NCBI GenBank assembly: GCA_963836665.1
Contig: CAWIKL010000001.1
Span: 1,054,001 to 1,118,000, forward strand
DNA: 64,000 bases
Direction of reading: 5' to 3'
Origin: JAICSD01 sp963836665
Lineage (GTDB): Bacteria > Acidobacteriota > Vicinamibacteria > Vicinamibacterales > 2-12-FULL-66-21
Of this stretch, positions 26,508 through 35,165 are shown in pieces. Numbering within the stretch: the first letter of the stretch is position 1; each line of letters opens with the position of its first letter. Both the position numbers and the translations under genes were made by a program. The notes beneath the pieces are model-generated. The model saw nothing but the letters and a program-made list of their open reading frames with translations. It did no database searches and had not been told where the DNA came from.

Positions 26508-26921
26508 GTGAATCAGTGCTCGATTCTCTACATCAAACCGGGGCCCGGGGAGGAAACCCACGCATCGGCGCTGCGGGCTCTCGGATTCTCCGTTGATGTG
26601 GTCGGTGACCTACCGCCGGCCGATGTCTTCACCAAGTATCACGCCGTGGTAGTGCTCGTGTCGGCGGGCGCGAACCTGCCGGTGCTGGGCGCGTGCCTGC
26701 GCGCCAAGCCGCGCTTCGGCCGGCGGGTGCTCGCGGCGCTGGTGCCGGCCGCGTTCAGCGAACGGCAACGACGCGAGGCCACCGACTGCGGCTTCGACGT
26801 GGCGCTGGCCGACGGCTGTTCGGCGCGCGATCTCGCCGCACACATCCTGCGCCGGCTGCGACCGTACCCCGAGTATCGCTGTCTGCTGCGGGTCCCGCGA
26901 GGACGCCGCAAGGCCGCGTAA
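26508..26921 (+). CDS. Receiver-like (pseudo-receiver) protein, unknown function
   Basis: 137 residues from GTG 26508 (TTG 26505 is also possible). The alternating strand/helix pattern (ILYIKPGP, HAVVVLVSAG, RRVLAALVPAA, FDVALADG) looks like a response-regulator receiver, but the acidic pocket and phospho-acceptor Asp are not in place, so it is probably not phosphorylated. No output domain apart from a basic tail. Its strong sigma-54 promoter puts it in the regulon. Confidence 0.5.
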   Translation: MNQCSILYIKPGPGEETHASALRALGFSVDVVGDLPPADVFTKYHAVVVLVSAGANLPVLGACLRAKPRFGRRVLAALVPAAFSERQRREATDCGFDVALADGCSARDLAAHILRRLRPYPEYRCLLRVPRGRRKAA

Positions 26922-26979
26922 GCCGCTTCCAAGACGAGGCCCGAGCGCCGAATGGGCAGGTGCCGTGATCGCTGCGCGA

Positions 26980-27255
26980 TCACTCATCGAATAGAGTCTT
27001 GAGCGGCACGCCCAACGCGTCGGCGAGGCGCACGAGATGGCGCACCGACGGGTTTCGTATCCCCTGCTCGATCCCCCACATGTAGGTGCGGTGCATGCTC
27101 GCCTGGTCGGCGAGATGTTCCTGCGACCATCCTTTGACGTGACGCAATTGGCGGATGCGCCGGCCCAGCGCCCGGACAATCATCTCGGGTCGTTTCGCCA
27201 CGGCGATATGTTCGGCTGAGCCGGCGTGCGCGCGCGACCGGCTGATCGTAGTCAT
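26980..27255 (-). CDS. XRE-family helix-turn-helix regulator
   Basis: Up to 91 residues from ATG 27255, which has AGGAGG 11 nt upstream; an internal ATG at 27183 (67 residues) covers the whole domain. The Cro/C1 fold is clear: LGRRIRQLRHVKGWSQEHLADQ, then GIEQGIRNPSVRHLVRLADALGVPL. The tryptophan in the turn and the short size match single-domain XRE regulators. Target unknown. Confidence 0.8.
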   Translation of the reverse strand: MTTISRSRAHAGSAEHIAVAKRPEMIVRALGRRIRQLRHVKGWSQEHLADQASMHRTYMWGIEQGIRNPSVRHLVRLADALGVPLKTLFDE

Positions 27256-27388
27256 CCTAGAAGTAACCTCCTGCCCGCCGGAGGTACACGCTCGCAAGGT
27301 CATTGCCGCCGCCGGTAGAACGGGCACGGACGAGGCGGCATGGAGGCTGCAGTGTCGGCCGCGCGCTCGACTGAAAGGGAGGCCGGCA

Positions 27389-27775
27389 GTGGACGTCGAA
27401 CGGACCAGGTTGCACGCGCTCTTCAGAAACGATCTGACGCCCCGCGGACGCGCGGTGGTCGACGCGCTGGCCGATGCACGCGCCGCGTCCACGGGATTCG
27501 TTCTCACCTGCGGGTTGCTCCCGGAGGTGAACGAAGCCTGTACCGAGGGGCTGCACGATCACGTGCACGCACTATCGGAGAAGTACTTCCAGCGGGAAGC
27601 CGCGGTCGCCGACCTGGTCGGCGCACTGAGTGAGCGGGGACTCGACGACACCGACGTCGAGTACATCGCACAACTGGTCACCTCGATCGTTACGGCCGAC
27701 GCCACGGCCGCCTACCTCTTCGGCCTGGCGGCGGGCCTCGGCCTCGGCTCGCTCGATCGGCGCCTGGGGGAGTGA
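27389..27775 (+). CDS. Hypothetical helical protein
   Basis: 128 residues from GTG 27389, with GGGAGG 7 nt upstream. Starts VDVERTRLHALFRNDL and is predicted alpha-helical; the Gly/Ala/Leu-rich C-terminus (LFGLAAGLGLGSL) might pack on a membrane. No family recognised. It precedes the DciA-like gene by 19 bp. Confidence 0.55.
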   Translation: MDVERTRLHALFRNDLTPRGRAVVDALADARAASTGFVLTCGLLPEVNEACTEGLHDHVHALSEKYFQREAAVADLVGALSERGLDDTDVEYIAQLVTSIVTADATAAYLFGLAAGLGLGSLDRRLGE

Positions 27776-27794
27776 CTCGTCGTATGATCGCGAA

Positions 27795-28076
27795 ATGCAG
27801 CCGTTCCAGTCGTTCGCGGAGGGCGTCCTTGCGAACGTGATCCGCCGCCAACCGGCGTCGCCGGCGCGGACGGTGTTCGCGTGGACGGTCGCGGCCGGCC
27901 CAGTGATGGCGCGCGCCGCCACCGTGGAAGCCCGTGACGGCGTGCTGTTCATCACTCCGAAGGACGCGCGCTGGTCACGCGAGATCGAGCGCGCCCGCGC
28001 TACCCTTCTTCAACGCGTCCAGCAGCTACTCGGAGCCGGCGCCATTTCGGCCATCACCATATGCGCGAGGCAGTAA
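27795..28076 (+). CDS. DUF721/DciA-like protein
   Basis: 93 residues from ATG 27795. Pattern matches the DUF721 core: ARTVFAWTVAAGPVMARAATVEARDGVLFITPKDARWSREI-type order, with a conserved Trp and a strand motif before it, followed by a helix. Members related to DciA load or regulate the replicative helicase. It overlaps the thiolase start by 16 bp, so it is translationally coupled to the metabolic genes downstream. Confidence 0.65.
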   Translation: MQPFQSFAEGVLANVIRRQPASPARTVFAWTVAAGPVMARAATVEARDGVLFITPKDARWSREIERARATLLQRVQQLLGAGAISAITICARQ

Positions 28077-29245
28077 TCGTGTCGGCCGCCAGAACGGCGA
28101 CCGGCAAGTTTCTCGGCTCCCTCAAGGATTTGACCGCGCCCCAGATCGGCGCCATCGCCGTGCGCGAGGCGGTGCGCCGCGCCGGTCTCGATCCCGCGAG
28201 CGTCGACGAATGCATCATGGGTAACGTCGTCGCCGCCGGCGAGGGGCAGAACCCGGCGCGCCAGGCGGCGCTCAACGGCGGGCTGCACGAGCACGTCGCG
28301 GCGCTGACGATCAACAAGGTCTGCGGATCGGGACTGAAGGCAGTGATGCTGGCCGCGCAAGGGATCGCCACGGGCGACATCGACATCGCGGTCGCGGGCG
28401 GCATGGAGTCGATGAGCAATACCCCCTATCTCGTGGCACGGCTGCGCGAAGGGCTGCGCATGGGCAATGGCACGCTCGTCGACGCGATGATCCACGACGG
28501 CCTGTGGTGCGCTTTCGAGCAATGCCACATGGGCATGTCGGGGGAGCACGTCGCCGAGCAGTTCAAGGTCGGGCGCGGCGAGCAGGACGGGTACGCGGCG
28601 GAGAGTCACCGCAAGGCAGCGCGAGCCATCCGCGAGGGCTGGTTCACGGAGGAGATCGTGCCGGTCGAGATCCCGCAGAAGAAGGGGACGCCGATCGTGT
28701 TCGATCGCGACGAAGCAGTTCGCGAGGAGACCTCGGTCGAGACGCTCGCCGCCCTGCGGCCCGCGTTCAAGAAAGACGGCAGCGTCACGGCCGGCAATGC
28801 GCCCGGCGTGAACGACGGTGCGGCGGCGCTGGTGGTGATGGCGACCGACAAGGCGCAGGCGCTCGGGCGCAAGCCGCTCGCCCGCATCGTCAGCCAGGCG
28901 ACCAGCGGGCTGGCGCCGAAGCTGGTGTTGATGACACCGGTCGAGGCCGTCCGCAAGGTTGCGGCGAAGGCCGGATGGAATCTCAAGGACGTCGATCTCT
29001 TCGAGATCAACGAGGCGTTCTCAGTGCAGATGGTCGCGGTGCTGCGCGAACTCGGCATCGATCCCGCGAAGGTCAACGTGCAGGGTGGCGCTGTGGCGCT
29101 CGGCCATCCAATTGGCGCCAGCGGCGCGCGGGTGCTGACGACGCTGCTGTATGCGCTGCGGCGTACGGGCGGCAAACGCGGCATTGCCGCGCTGTGTCTC
29201 GGCGGTGGCAACGGCGTGGCTCTGGCAGTGGAGAATGCCGCCTGA
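28061..29245 (+). CDS. Acetyl-CoA acetyltransferase (thiolase)
   Basis: 394 residues, normal thiolase length. Catalytic Cys88 in NKVCGSGLKA, the GGMESMSN motif, the GHPIGASGAR histidine motif and the second Cys in CLGGGNG. It condenses two acetyl-CoA to acetoacetyl-CoA or cleaves 3-ketoacyl-CoA. The next gene is a 3-hydroxybutyryl-CoA dehydrogenase one base after it, so the pair makes or degrades 3-hydroxybutyryl-CoA. Confidence 0.95.
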   Translation: MREAVIVSAARTATGKFLGSLKDLTAPQIGAIAVREAVRRAGLDPASVDECIMGNVVAAGEGQNPARQAALNGGLHEHVAALTINKVCGSGLKAVMLAAQGIATGDIDIAVAGGMESMSNTPYLVARLREGLRMGNGTLVDAMIHDGLWCAFEQCHMGMSGEHVAEQFKVGRGEQDGYAAESHRKAARAIREGWFTEEIVPVEIPQKKGTPIVFDRDEAVREETSVETLAALRPAFKKDGSVTAGNAPGVNDGAAALVVMATDKAQALGRKPLARIVSQATSGLAPKLVLMTPVEAVRKVAAKAGWNLKDVDLFEINEAFSVQMVAVLRELGIDPAKVNVQGGAVALGHPIGASGARVLTTLLYALRRTGGKRGIAALCLGGGNGVALAVENAA

Positions 29246-29246
29246 A

Positions 29247-30173
29247 ATGACGATCAGAACCATCGGCGTCGTCGGCGCCGGCACGATGGGCCATGGCATC
29301 GCCCAGGTCTTCGCGCAATCCGGCTACGACGTCCGCCTGTGCGACACCTTTCCGCGCGCGCTCGACAAGGCAAAGAGCGCCATCGAAAAGAGCCTGGGCA
29401 AGTTCGTCGAGAAGGGCAAGCTGGCAGCGGCGGACCGCGACGCCACGCTTGGACGGCTGAAGACCTTCCCGACGCTCGACGAGCTGGCGCCGGCCGATTA
29501 TGTCGTCGAAGCGATCGCCGAGAACGTCGAGGCCAAGCTCGACGTCTTCCGGACGCTCGACGCCATCACGCGACCCGAGGTGATCCTGTCCTCCAACACG
29601 TCGTCGATCTCGATCACGATGCTCGGGGCGGCGACGAAGCGGCCCGGTCACGTGCTCGGCATGCACTTCATGAACCCTGTCCCGCTGATGACGCTGGTCG
29701 AGCTGATCCGCGGCCAGGCGACGTCGGACGATTCGATGCGTTTGGCCACGGACCTCTGCACGAAGCTCGGCAAGACTGCCGTCGAGGCCGCCGACTACCC
29801 CGGCTTCATCGCCAACCGCATCCTGATGCCGATGATCAACGAGGCGATCTACGCAGTGATGGAAGGGGTGGGCACGCCGGACGCGATCGACACGGTCATG
29901 AAGCTCGGGATGAATCACCCAATGGGGCCGCTGACGCTGGCGGACTTCATCGGTCTCGACGTCTGCCTGGCGATCCTCAACGTGCTGCACGACGGGCTCG
30001 GCGATCCCAAGTACCGCCCTTGCCCGCTGCTGCGGCGGATGGTGGCGGCCGGCCATCTCGGCCGCAAGAGCGGGCAGGGGTTCTACGAGTACCTGATGGA
30101 CGATGGGCGATGGACGATGGGCGATAGGCGATGGACGATGGACGATGGGCGATGGGCGCGCGTTCGTCGCTGA
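29247..30173 (+). CDS. 3-Hydroxybutyryl-CoA dehydrogenase
   Basis: 308 residues. NAD-binding GVVGAGTMGHGIAQVF at the start, SSNTSSISIT, catalytic-His motif GMHFMNPVPLM, and GFIANRILMPMINEA of the C-terminal domain. It interconverts acetoacetyl-CoA and 3-hydroxybutyryl-CoA. The normal C-terminus (GFYEY) is followed by about 24 extra residues encoded by the GATGGRC heptamer repeat, so the tail was probably added by repeat insertion at the original stop. The end overlaps the next gene. Confidence 0.93.
   Translation: MTIRTIGVVGAGTMGHGIAQVFAQSGYDVRLCDTFPRALDKAKSAIEKSLGKFVEKGKLAAADRDATLGRLKTFPTLDELAPADYVVEAIAENVEAKLDVFRTLDAITRPEVILSSNTSSISITMLGAATKRPGHVLGMHFMNPVPLMTLVELIRGQATSDDSMRLATDLCTKLGKTAVEAADYPGFIANRILMPMINEAIYAVMEGVGTPDAIDTVMKLGMNHPMGPLTLADFIGLDVCLAILNVLHDGLGDPKYRPCPLLRRMVAAGHLGRKSGQGFYEYLMDDGRWTMGDRRWTMDDGRWARVRR
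30095..30157 (+). repeat. Nine-copy GATGGRC heptamer tandem repeat
   Basis: Nine consecutive 7-bp units (GATGGAC or GATGGGC, with one GATAGGC), 63 bp in all. As 63 is a multiple of both 7 and 3, the frame is kept. The repeat encodes the tail of the dehydrogenase in one frame and supplies several ATG codons for the next gene in another. Confidence 0.95.
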
Positions 30174-31116
30174 CTGCTACGAACGTCTTCTCGGCAGGGC
30201 GGCCGACGAGGCCGGGTTGGCCCACTACGCTGGCCGCCTCGCCGAGGGGTCGCTGACGCGCGAATCGCTCGAGGAGATCCTCCGCGCCTCCGACGAATTC
30301 CTCGAGCGTGAGCAACGCCTGTCCCCCGCCGCGGCGCGCATCCCGCGGGACGTGCAGCTCTGCGAGCTCGCCAATCCCGCCAAGTGGGACAACCCCGAGT
30401 GGGTCGCGATCCTGAAGTCTCTGGCCTCGGCGCCTATCGAGAAGGCGCAGATGCACCGCAAGGCTTATGAACTGACGCAGACGATCTTCGGCCTGCAGCG
30501 GCTGGGCGGCGTGGCCGAGACGGCGCGTGTGCTCAGCGTCGGAGCGGGACACGAGCCCATCCTCTACTGGCTGGCCAACCGCACCGGCAAGGTCGTTGCC
30601 ACGGATCTCTACGACGGCGAGTGGCAGCAGAAGTTCTCGCGCGAGGGAGACCCGGGGGTCCTGGCAGATCCGGCGACATTCGCACCGTTTCCCTATCGCC
30701 GCGAGCGTCTTTCGTTCATGCGGATGGACGGCTCGCGGCTGGCGTTTGTCGATCACGCCTTCGACGTGGTTTACTCGCTGTCGTCGATCGAGCACTTCGG
30801 GGGGGTCGAGGGGGCGCGCCGATCGGTGGGCGAGATGGCGCGCGTGCTGAAACCCGGCGGTATCCTGGCGCTCGCCACCGAGTGGTGCGTCCGCGGAGAA
30901 GCCGGCGGAGAGGTCTTCTCCCCTGACGAGGTTCGCCGTATCATCGACCAGCCGTCGCTGCGGCTGGTGCAACCGATCGACGATCGCGTGTGGGATCGCT
31001 ATGAGACGCGGCCGGTCGATCTGCGGGTGGACCGCTTTCAGTCGCCGCACATGCTCCTCAAGCATGACGCGGCGATCTTCACATCGGTGTTCGTGTTCAT
31101 GGAGAAACGCGGATGA
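30145..31116 (+). CDS. DUF4214-SAM methyltransferase fusion
   Basis: About 323 residues from the last ATG inside the repeat (30145); other in-frame ATGs at 30103 and 30124 are repeat-made. An N-terminal DUF4214-like segment (FVADCYERLLGRAADEAG..ASDEFLEREQ) is followed by a class I methyltransferase fold: VLSVGAGHEP (SAM-binding glycine loop), VVATDLYD, VDHAFDVVYSLSSIEHFGG and EMARVLKPGGILALATEW. This combination occurs in polysaccharide or cell-surface modification genes. Substrate unknown. Confidence 0.8.
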   Translation: MGDGRAFVADCYERLLGRAADEAGLAHYAGRLAEGSLTRESLEEILRASDEFLEREQRLSPAAARIPRDVQLCELANPAKWDNPEWVAILKSLASAPIEKAQMHRKAYELTQTIFGLQRLGGVAETARVLSVGAGHEPILYWLANRTGKVVATDLYDGEWQQKFSREGDPGVLADPATFAPFPYRRERLSFMRMDGSRLAFVDHAFDVVYSLSSIEHFGGVEGARRSVGEMARVLKPGGILALATEWCVRGEAGGEVFSPDEVRRIIDQPSLRLVQPIDDRVWDRYETRPVDLRVDRFQSPHMLLKHDAAIFTSVFVFMEKRG

Positions 31117-32012
31117 GAGGTGACCGGCTGCTCGCGATCGTGGCGCTGGCCGCGACGTGCGCGCTGCCGGGACGCGCCGCCCAGCAGTCGGACGTCGGCG
31201 TGCTGCTCGAGCGCATCGGCGATCGCGTCGCCCGCTACTATCACCGGGCGCAAAGCCTGGTCTGCCTTGAGACCTCGACGATGCAGCCGATCAGCCGCGA
31301 CTGGAGCTGGGCGGGCATGGCGCGGACGGTTGAATCGGAGCTGCGCGTCGAGGCCGAGGCCGCCGACGGCACGGCGCTGGCCGAAGCGCGGCTGATCCGC
31401 GAGATCCGCCGCGTCAACGGCCGCGAACCGCGCGATCGTGACAAAAAGGATCGCAACGGCTGCACCGATCCGGACCCGTTTTCGCCCGAGCCGCTCGCCT
31501 TCCTGCTGTCGTCGCACCGTGAGGACTATCGCTTTACGTCGGTCCACGAGGGGAAAGAGCGGGGCCGGGCGGCGCTGGTCATCGAGTTCGAATCCGCAAG
31601 CCACAGCAACCGCGCTGACCTGATCGAAGACCCGCGCGGCCACGACGACTGCTTCGACTGGAGAGGACCGATCGCGACGAGCGGGCGCGTGTGGGTCGAC
31701 GCCGTCAGTTACGAAGTGCTGCGCGTGGATCGCTATAACGCGGGCCCTGTCGACTTGCGCGTGTCCTGGCCGCTGCAGCGCAAGCACGGGCTTTCCGCCT
31801 ACGTCACGCTCGATCGCGACGACGTGTCGATGCGGTTCAGAGAGGTTGCCTTCAGCAGCCCCGACGAGATCATCCTGCTGCCCGAGTCGATCGACACGAT
31901 TACGATCGTCCGCGCCGGGCTGCAGTCGGCGAGACGGAGCACGACGTTCAGCGACTACCATCGATTCCTGACGGCGAGCCGGGTGACGGTCAAAGGGCGT
32001 GGCAGTCCGTGA
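31113..32012 (+). CDS. Secreted protein of unknown function
   Basis: 299 residues, overlapping the methyltransferase gene by 4 bp (ATGA). Signal peptide of about 22 residues. The mature part is predicted mostly beta, with a SLVCLETSTMQ region and a C-terminal VWVDAVSYEVLRVDRY/LPESIDTITIVR pattern resembling outer-membrane-associated or lipoprotein-sorting beta folds common in Acidobacteriota. I do not recognise a named family. Confidence 0.65.
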   Translation: MRGDRLLAIVALAATCALPGRAAQQSDVGVLLERIGDRVARYYHRAQSLVCLETSTMQPISRDWSWAGMARTVESELRVEAEAADGTALAEARLIREIRRVNGREPRDRDKKDRNGCTDPDPFSPEPLAFLLSSHREDYRFTSVHEGKERGRAALVIEFESASHSNRADLIEDPRGHDDCFDWRGPIATSGRVWVDAVSYEVLRVDRYNAGPVDLRVSWPLQRKHGLSAYVTLDRDDVSMRFREVAFSSPDEIILLPESIDTITIVRAGLQSARRSTTFSDYHRFLTASRVTVKGRGSP

Positions 32013-32650
32013 GCGGGCGGATCGAGCCCGAGCCGCGCTGGCCTGCGCTCATCGCGATCCTGGCGATCGCCGGTCTTTACCTGGCGCTGCCGCCCTATCT
32101 CACCCTCGGGCCGCGGCTGATCTTTCCGGCCATCGTCGGTGTGATGCTGGTTCCGCTGGTCGTGACGCACCGCTCGCGGTGGTATCGGATCAACCACGCG
32201 CTCGGTGTGGCGACGACGGCGGTGTTGACGATCGCGATGATCGTGTCCCTGGCGCTGCTGGTCGCGGCCCTGCCGGCGCACAAGGAATCCGGCCTGGAGC
32301 TGATCGGCTCGGCCGCCGCTTTGTGGGTCACCAACGTGCTGGTCTTCGCGCTTTGGTACTGGCGTCTCGACGCTGGTGGTCCGCACGCACGCGACCAGCG
32401 CGCACGCCATTCCCAAGGCGCGTTCCTGTTTCCGCAGATGATGCCGTCGGGGGATGACGCGCCGCTGCAGCGGCGTTGGGCACCGCAGTTCGTGGATTAC
32501 GTGTTCCTCGCGTTCAACACCAGCACCGCCTTCTCGCCCACCGATACGCCGGTGCTGATGCGCTGGGGAAAGCTCCTGATGATGATCCAGTCGCTGATCT
32601 CACTCACCGTCCTGGCGATTCTCGCCGCGCGCGCGGTGAACATCCTTTAG
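32009..32650 (+). CDS. Multi-pass membrane protein of unknown function
   Basis: 213 residues with about six transmembrane helices (about 12-30, 34-52, 65-88, 100-118, then two near the C-terminus). The conserved block YVFLAFNTSTAFSPTDTPVL..ISLTVLAILAARAVNIL is seen in a widespread family of uncharacterised bacterial membrane proteins. Overlaps the previous stop by 4 bp, and its 3' end overlaps the convergent hydrolase-like gene by 47 bp. Confidence 0.7.
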   Translation: MSGRIEPEPRWPALIAILAIAGLYLALPPYLTLGPRLIFPAIVGVMLVPLVVTHRSRWYRINHALGVATTAVLTIAMIVSLALLVAALPAHKESGLELIGSAAALWVTNVLVFALWYWRLDAGGPHARDQRARHSQGAFLFPQMMPSGDDAPLQRRWAPQFVDYVFLAFNTSTAFSPTDTPVLMRWGKLLMMIQSLISLTVLAILAARAVNIL

Positions 32651-33137
32651 TGGCGGCGCGGCGGCGCCACCACCACGTGACCGCCAGCGCTAGGGGGCCG
32701 AGCACGATCACTTCGACGGCGAGCGCGTGCAGGTTGTAGACCCAGAAGCGCGACTCCCAGTAGCGACGGGACACGGCCGGAAAGATCTCGACGCTGGCCT
32801 TGTAGTAGGCGTCGGTGAACGGCCACAGCGCCATGATTCCGATTGGCGGACGGGTGTCGTTGCTCAGCCAGTCGAGCAGCAGGTGGGAGAGCCAGGCCAG
32901 CGCGGCCGCACTCCCCCACCGCAGGCGGTCGCGGCGGGCGACCACGCACATTAGCGCGCCGGCAATCGCCGCCGCGCCGAGGCTGTGACTCGCGCCACGG
33001 TGGGTACCGACGAGCAGATCCAGATCCGGCGCGATCGCCACCGCCGCGACGACGAGCGCAGCGCGCCGCGTCCGCTCTGGGACGACCGGCCAGGCCGCCG
33101 CGATGCCACCCAGCGCGTGTCCGACGGGGGACGGCAT
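32604..33137 (-). CDS. Membrane-bound metal-dependent hydrolase-like protein (YdjM/DUF457)
   Basis: 177 residues. MPSPVGHALGGIAAAW, APDLDLLVGTHRGASHSL and WLSHLLLDWLS carry the conserved His/Asp residues of the YdjM/YbcI family (PF04307), between about four membrane helices. Function is poorly known. Convergent with, and overlapping, the preceding membrane protein gene. Confidence 0.8.
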   Translation of the reverse strand: MPSPVGHALGGIAAAWPVVPERTRRAALVVAAVAIAPDLDLLVGTHRGASHSLGAAAIAGALMCVVARRDRLRWGSAAALAWLSHLLLDWLSNDTRPPIGIMALWPFTDAYYKASVEIFPAVSRRYWESRFWVYNLHALAVEVIVLGPLALAVTWWWRRRAATKGCSPRARRESPGR

Positions 33138-33241
33138 CAGGGCCTGCCGCTCGAACGGAATTGGACGGGTCTGCTCGAGGCCGCTGACAGGACGGGTGGC
33201 AATGGCGAATGACGAATGCCGACAGTCAGAGCGCCTCCTTC

Positions 33242-34900
33242 TTATCGAGCCGCCACGCGGGCGTAGATGACGATCGGGGGTGCCACCTTGTCGAGGTTCG
33301 TGTACTCGTCTTCGACGCCGTTGGTGAACGTCGGGAAATAGCTGAGCAACGACGCGCGCGGCCGTGTCGTAAACGTGCGCACCGGCACGAACGGCGATTG
33401 GCCGCTCGAGAGCCACACCCACCATTCGCGGTCGATTGCCGCCATCGACGGACGCCGCATCACCTGTGCGTTGACGACGACGAAGTCGGGCAGATCGACA
33501 GCCGCGGTCGACACCGGCGGCGGCACGCTGCGCAGCAGGTGCGCCGGCTCGACGATCGGCAGATAGGCGCGCGGCCCGAGCAGCGCCACGCGTGCGCCGG
33601 GGGCGGCATGGTCGTGCAGCCAAAGCGCAGCCGGGTAGCGGGAGTCCTTGATCAGCATCAGGTCGATTGACGCGCCATACCATGCCATCACCGCGACGGC
33701 GGTGGAGACAAGCGCGATGCGGAGTCGCCGCCGCACCGGTGATGCGTCGATCACCGTGCCGCACCAGCCGCCCGCGACGATCGACAGGACGAGGAAATCG
33801 CCGAGCAGGTAGCGATCGAAGACCGAGGTAATCGTTGAGAGGAAAAACAGGTAGTACGACACGATCGGCAGCACGAGCCACCAATAGCGGCGGCGGCGGA
33901 TCTCGCTGGCGAATCCGGCCGCCGCGGCGATCACGCCGATCCAGGTCATCGAGAACACCGTCGACACCGCCGAGAGACGCCAGATCGTGACCTGGCGCGA
34001 CAACCGCGTCCCAGGCAGCTCGAATCGCAGGTCCGATCCGACGTCGGTCAGCGCGTGCACGTGTGCGGCGAATCCCGAGGGGTTCAGGATGACGTTCGAG
34101 ACGACGAGGAACGTCGCGATGCCGGTGACAATGCCGATCAGGACCGGGCGGCGGCGGAGGATCAGGGCGTGCACGAACGGCAGCACGTAGAACCCGTAGG
34201 CCTGGTCCTTCGTTTCGACGGCGAGCGCCGCTGTCAGTCCGAACAGCACGGCGTTGGCTGTCCCTCCTTCCCGGATCGTGCGTGCGTAGAAGACGAGCGA
34301 CCACGCCAGCCAGAACAGGTATGGCACGTCGACATTGGCCAGCTTGGCGTAGTAGACAAAGGGCAGCGTGACGCCGGCGATCGCGGCGGCGGCAAGCGCG
34401 CCGGTCGGTCCGTAGAGATCGTCGGTGACGACGTAGATGGCGACGATGGCACCGAGCGCCATGGCGACGGACACGAAGCGGATGACCAGCTGCAGCACGA
34501 AGAGCGCGGCGGCGGTCCCGAGATCGACGCCGACCGCGCGCGCGACGACGAACGGCGCGTAGGCGAGCGCGTTCAGGTAGTACTGCAGCGGCGGGTACTT
34601 GTCGAACCAGCCACCGGCGAAGTGCCGATCGATGGCGTCGAGAATCAGCCATGGGGGCAGTTCGTCGGCGGCCCATCCGGCCCACGGCACGCCCCACCAG
34701 ATACCGGTGACGAAAATAGCCGCCAGCGCGAGGAGGAGCCACGAGAACGCGGGGGCGAACGGCTGCGGGTGGAGTCTGAGGACGGCGCGGCGGAAGGCTG
34801 CCGCGGCGGCGGCAAGCAAGGCGGCGCTGCACGCCAGCGGCAGAACGAGGGGGACCATGCGCGTGCCGATCATAAAGCGAGGCGGGACCTGTCCTGTCAT
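33242..34900 (-). CDS. Membrane glycosyltransferase (GT-C fold, PMT/ArnT-like)
   Basis: 552 residues with about eleven transmembrane helices. An acidic pair in the first extracytoplasmic loop (GWAADELPPW) and a WFDKYPPLQYYL region are typical of GT-C enzymes using polyprenyl-phosphate sugars. It would transfer a sugar to a lipid or protein on the periplasmic side. ATG at 34900; the gene is divergent from recA. The specific acceptor is not predictable. Confidence 0.75.
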   Translation of the reverse strand: MTGQVPPRFMIGTRMVPLVLPLACSAALLAAAAAAFRRAVLRLHPQPFAPAFSWLLLALAAIFVTGIWWGVPWAGWAADELPPWLILDAIDRHFAGGWFDKYPPLQYYLNALAYAPFVVARAVGVDLGTAAALFVLQLVIRFVSVAMALGAIVAIYVVTDDLYGPTGALAAAAIAGVTLPFVYYAKLANVDVPYLFWLAWSLVFYARTIREGGTANAVLFGLTAALAVETKDQAYGFYVLPFVHALILRRRPVLIGIVTGIATFLVVSNVILNPSGFAAHVHALTDVGSDLRFELPGTRLSRQVTIWRLSAVSTVFSMTWIGVIAAAAGFASEIRRRRYWWLVLPIVSYYLFFLSTITSVFDRYLLGDFLVLSIVAGGWCGTVIDASPVRRRLRIALVSTAVAVMAWYGASIDLMLIKDSRYPAALWLHDHAAPGARVALLGPRAYLPIVEPAHLLRSVPPPVSTAAVDLPDFVVVNAQVMRRPSMAAIDREWWVWLSSGQSPFVPVRTFTTRPRASLLSYFPTFTNGVEDEYTNLDKVAPPIVIYARVAAR

Positions 34901-35051
34901 GGCGCCGGGCTACGCTGGTGGCACGGGCGGCAGCAACGAACGTGGTCCGGCGGTGCGAGACTGCACAGTTCTGCAGATGGGGCGAAAGTGCGTTTGGGCT
35001 ACAAGTCCAGTATTTTGTGTCAGCTACGAAGACTTATCGTGTGTGTTTCGC

Positions 35052-35080
35052 TTGACAGGCAACGGGCACGAATCTAGAAT
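35052..35080 (+). promoter_or_regulatory. Sigma-70 promoter of recA
   Basis: TTGACA (35052-35057), 17-bp spacer, TAGAAT (35075-35080): near-perfect housekeeping promoter about 80 bp before the recA ATG. No LexA box that I recognise overlaps it. Confidence 0.85.
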
Positions 35081-35165
35081 CAGCGTGGCGACAGGGAACC
35101 CAAAATGACCGGCCAGCGAGCGCCAGCGGGAAGCCCGGCGGCGAGCGCGAAAACAAGGAGTGTTC

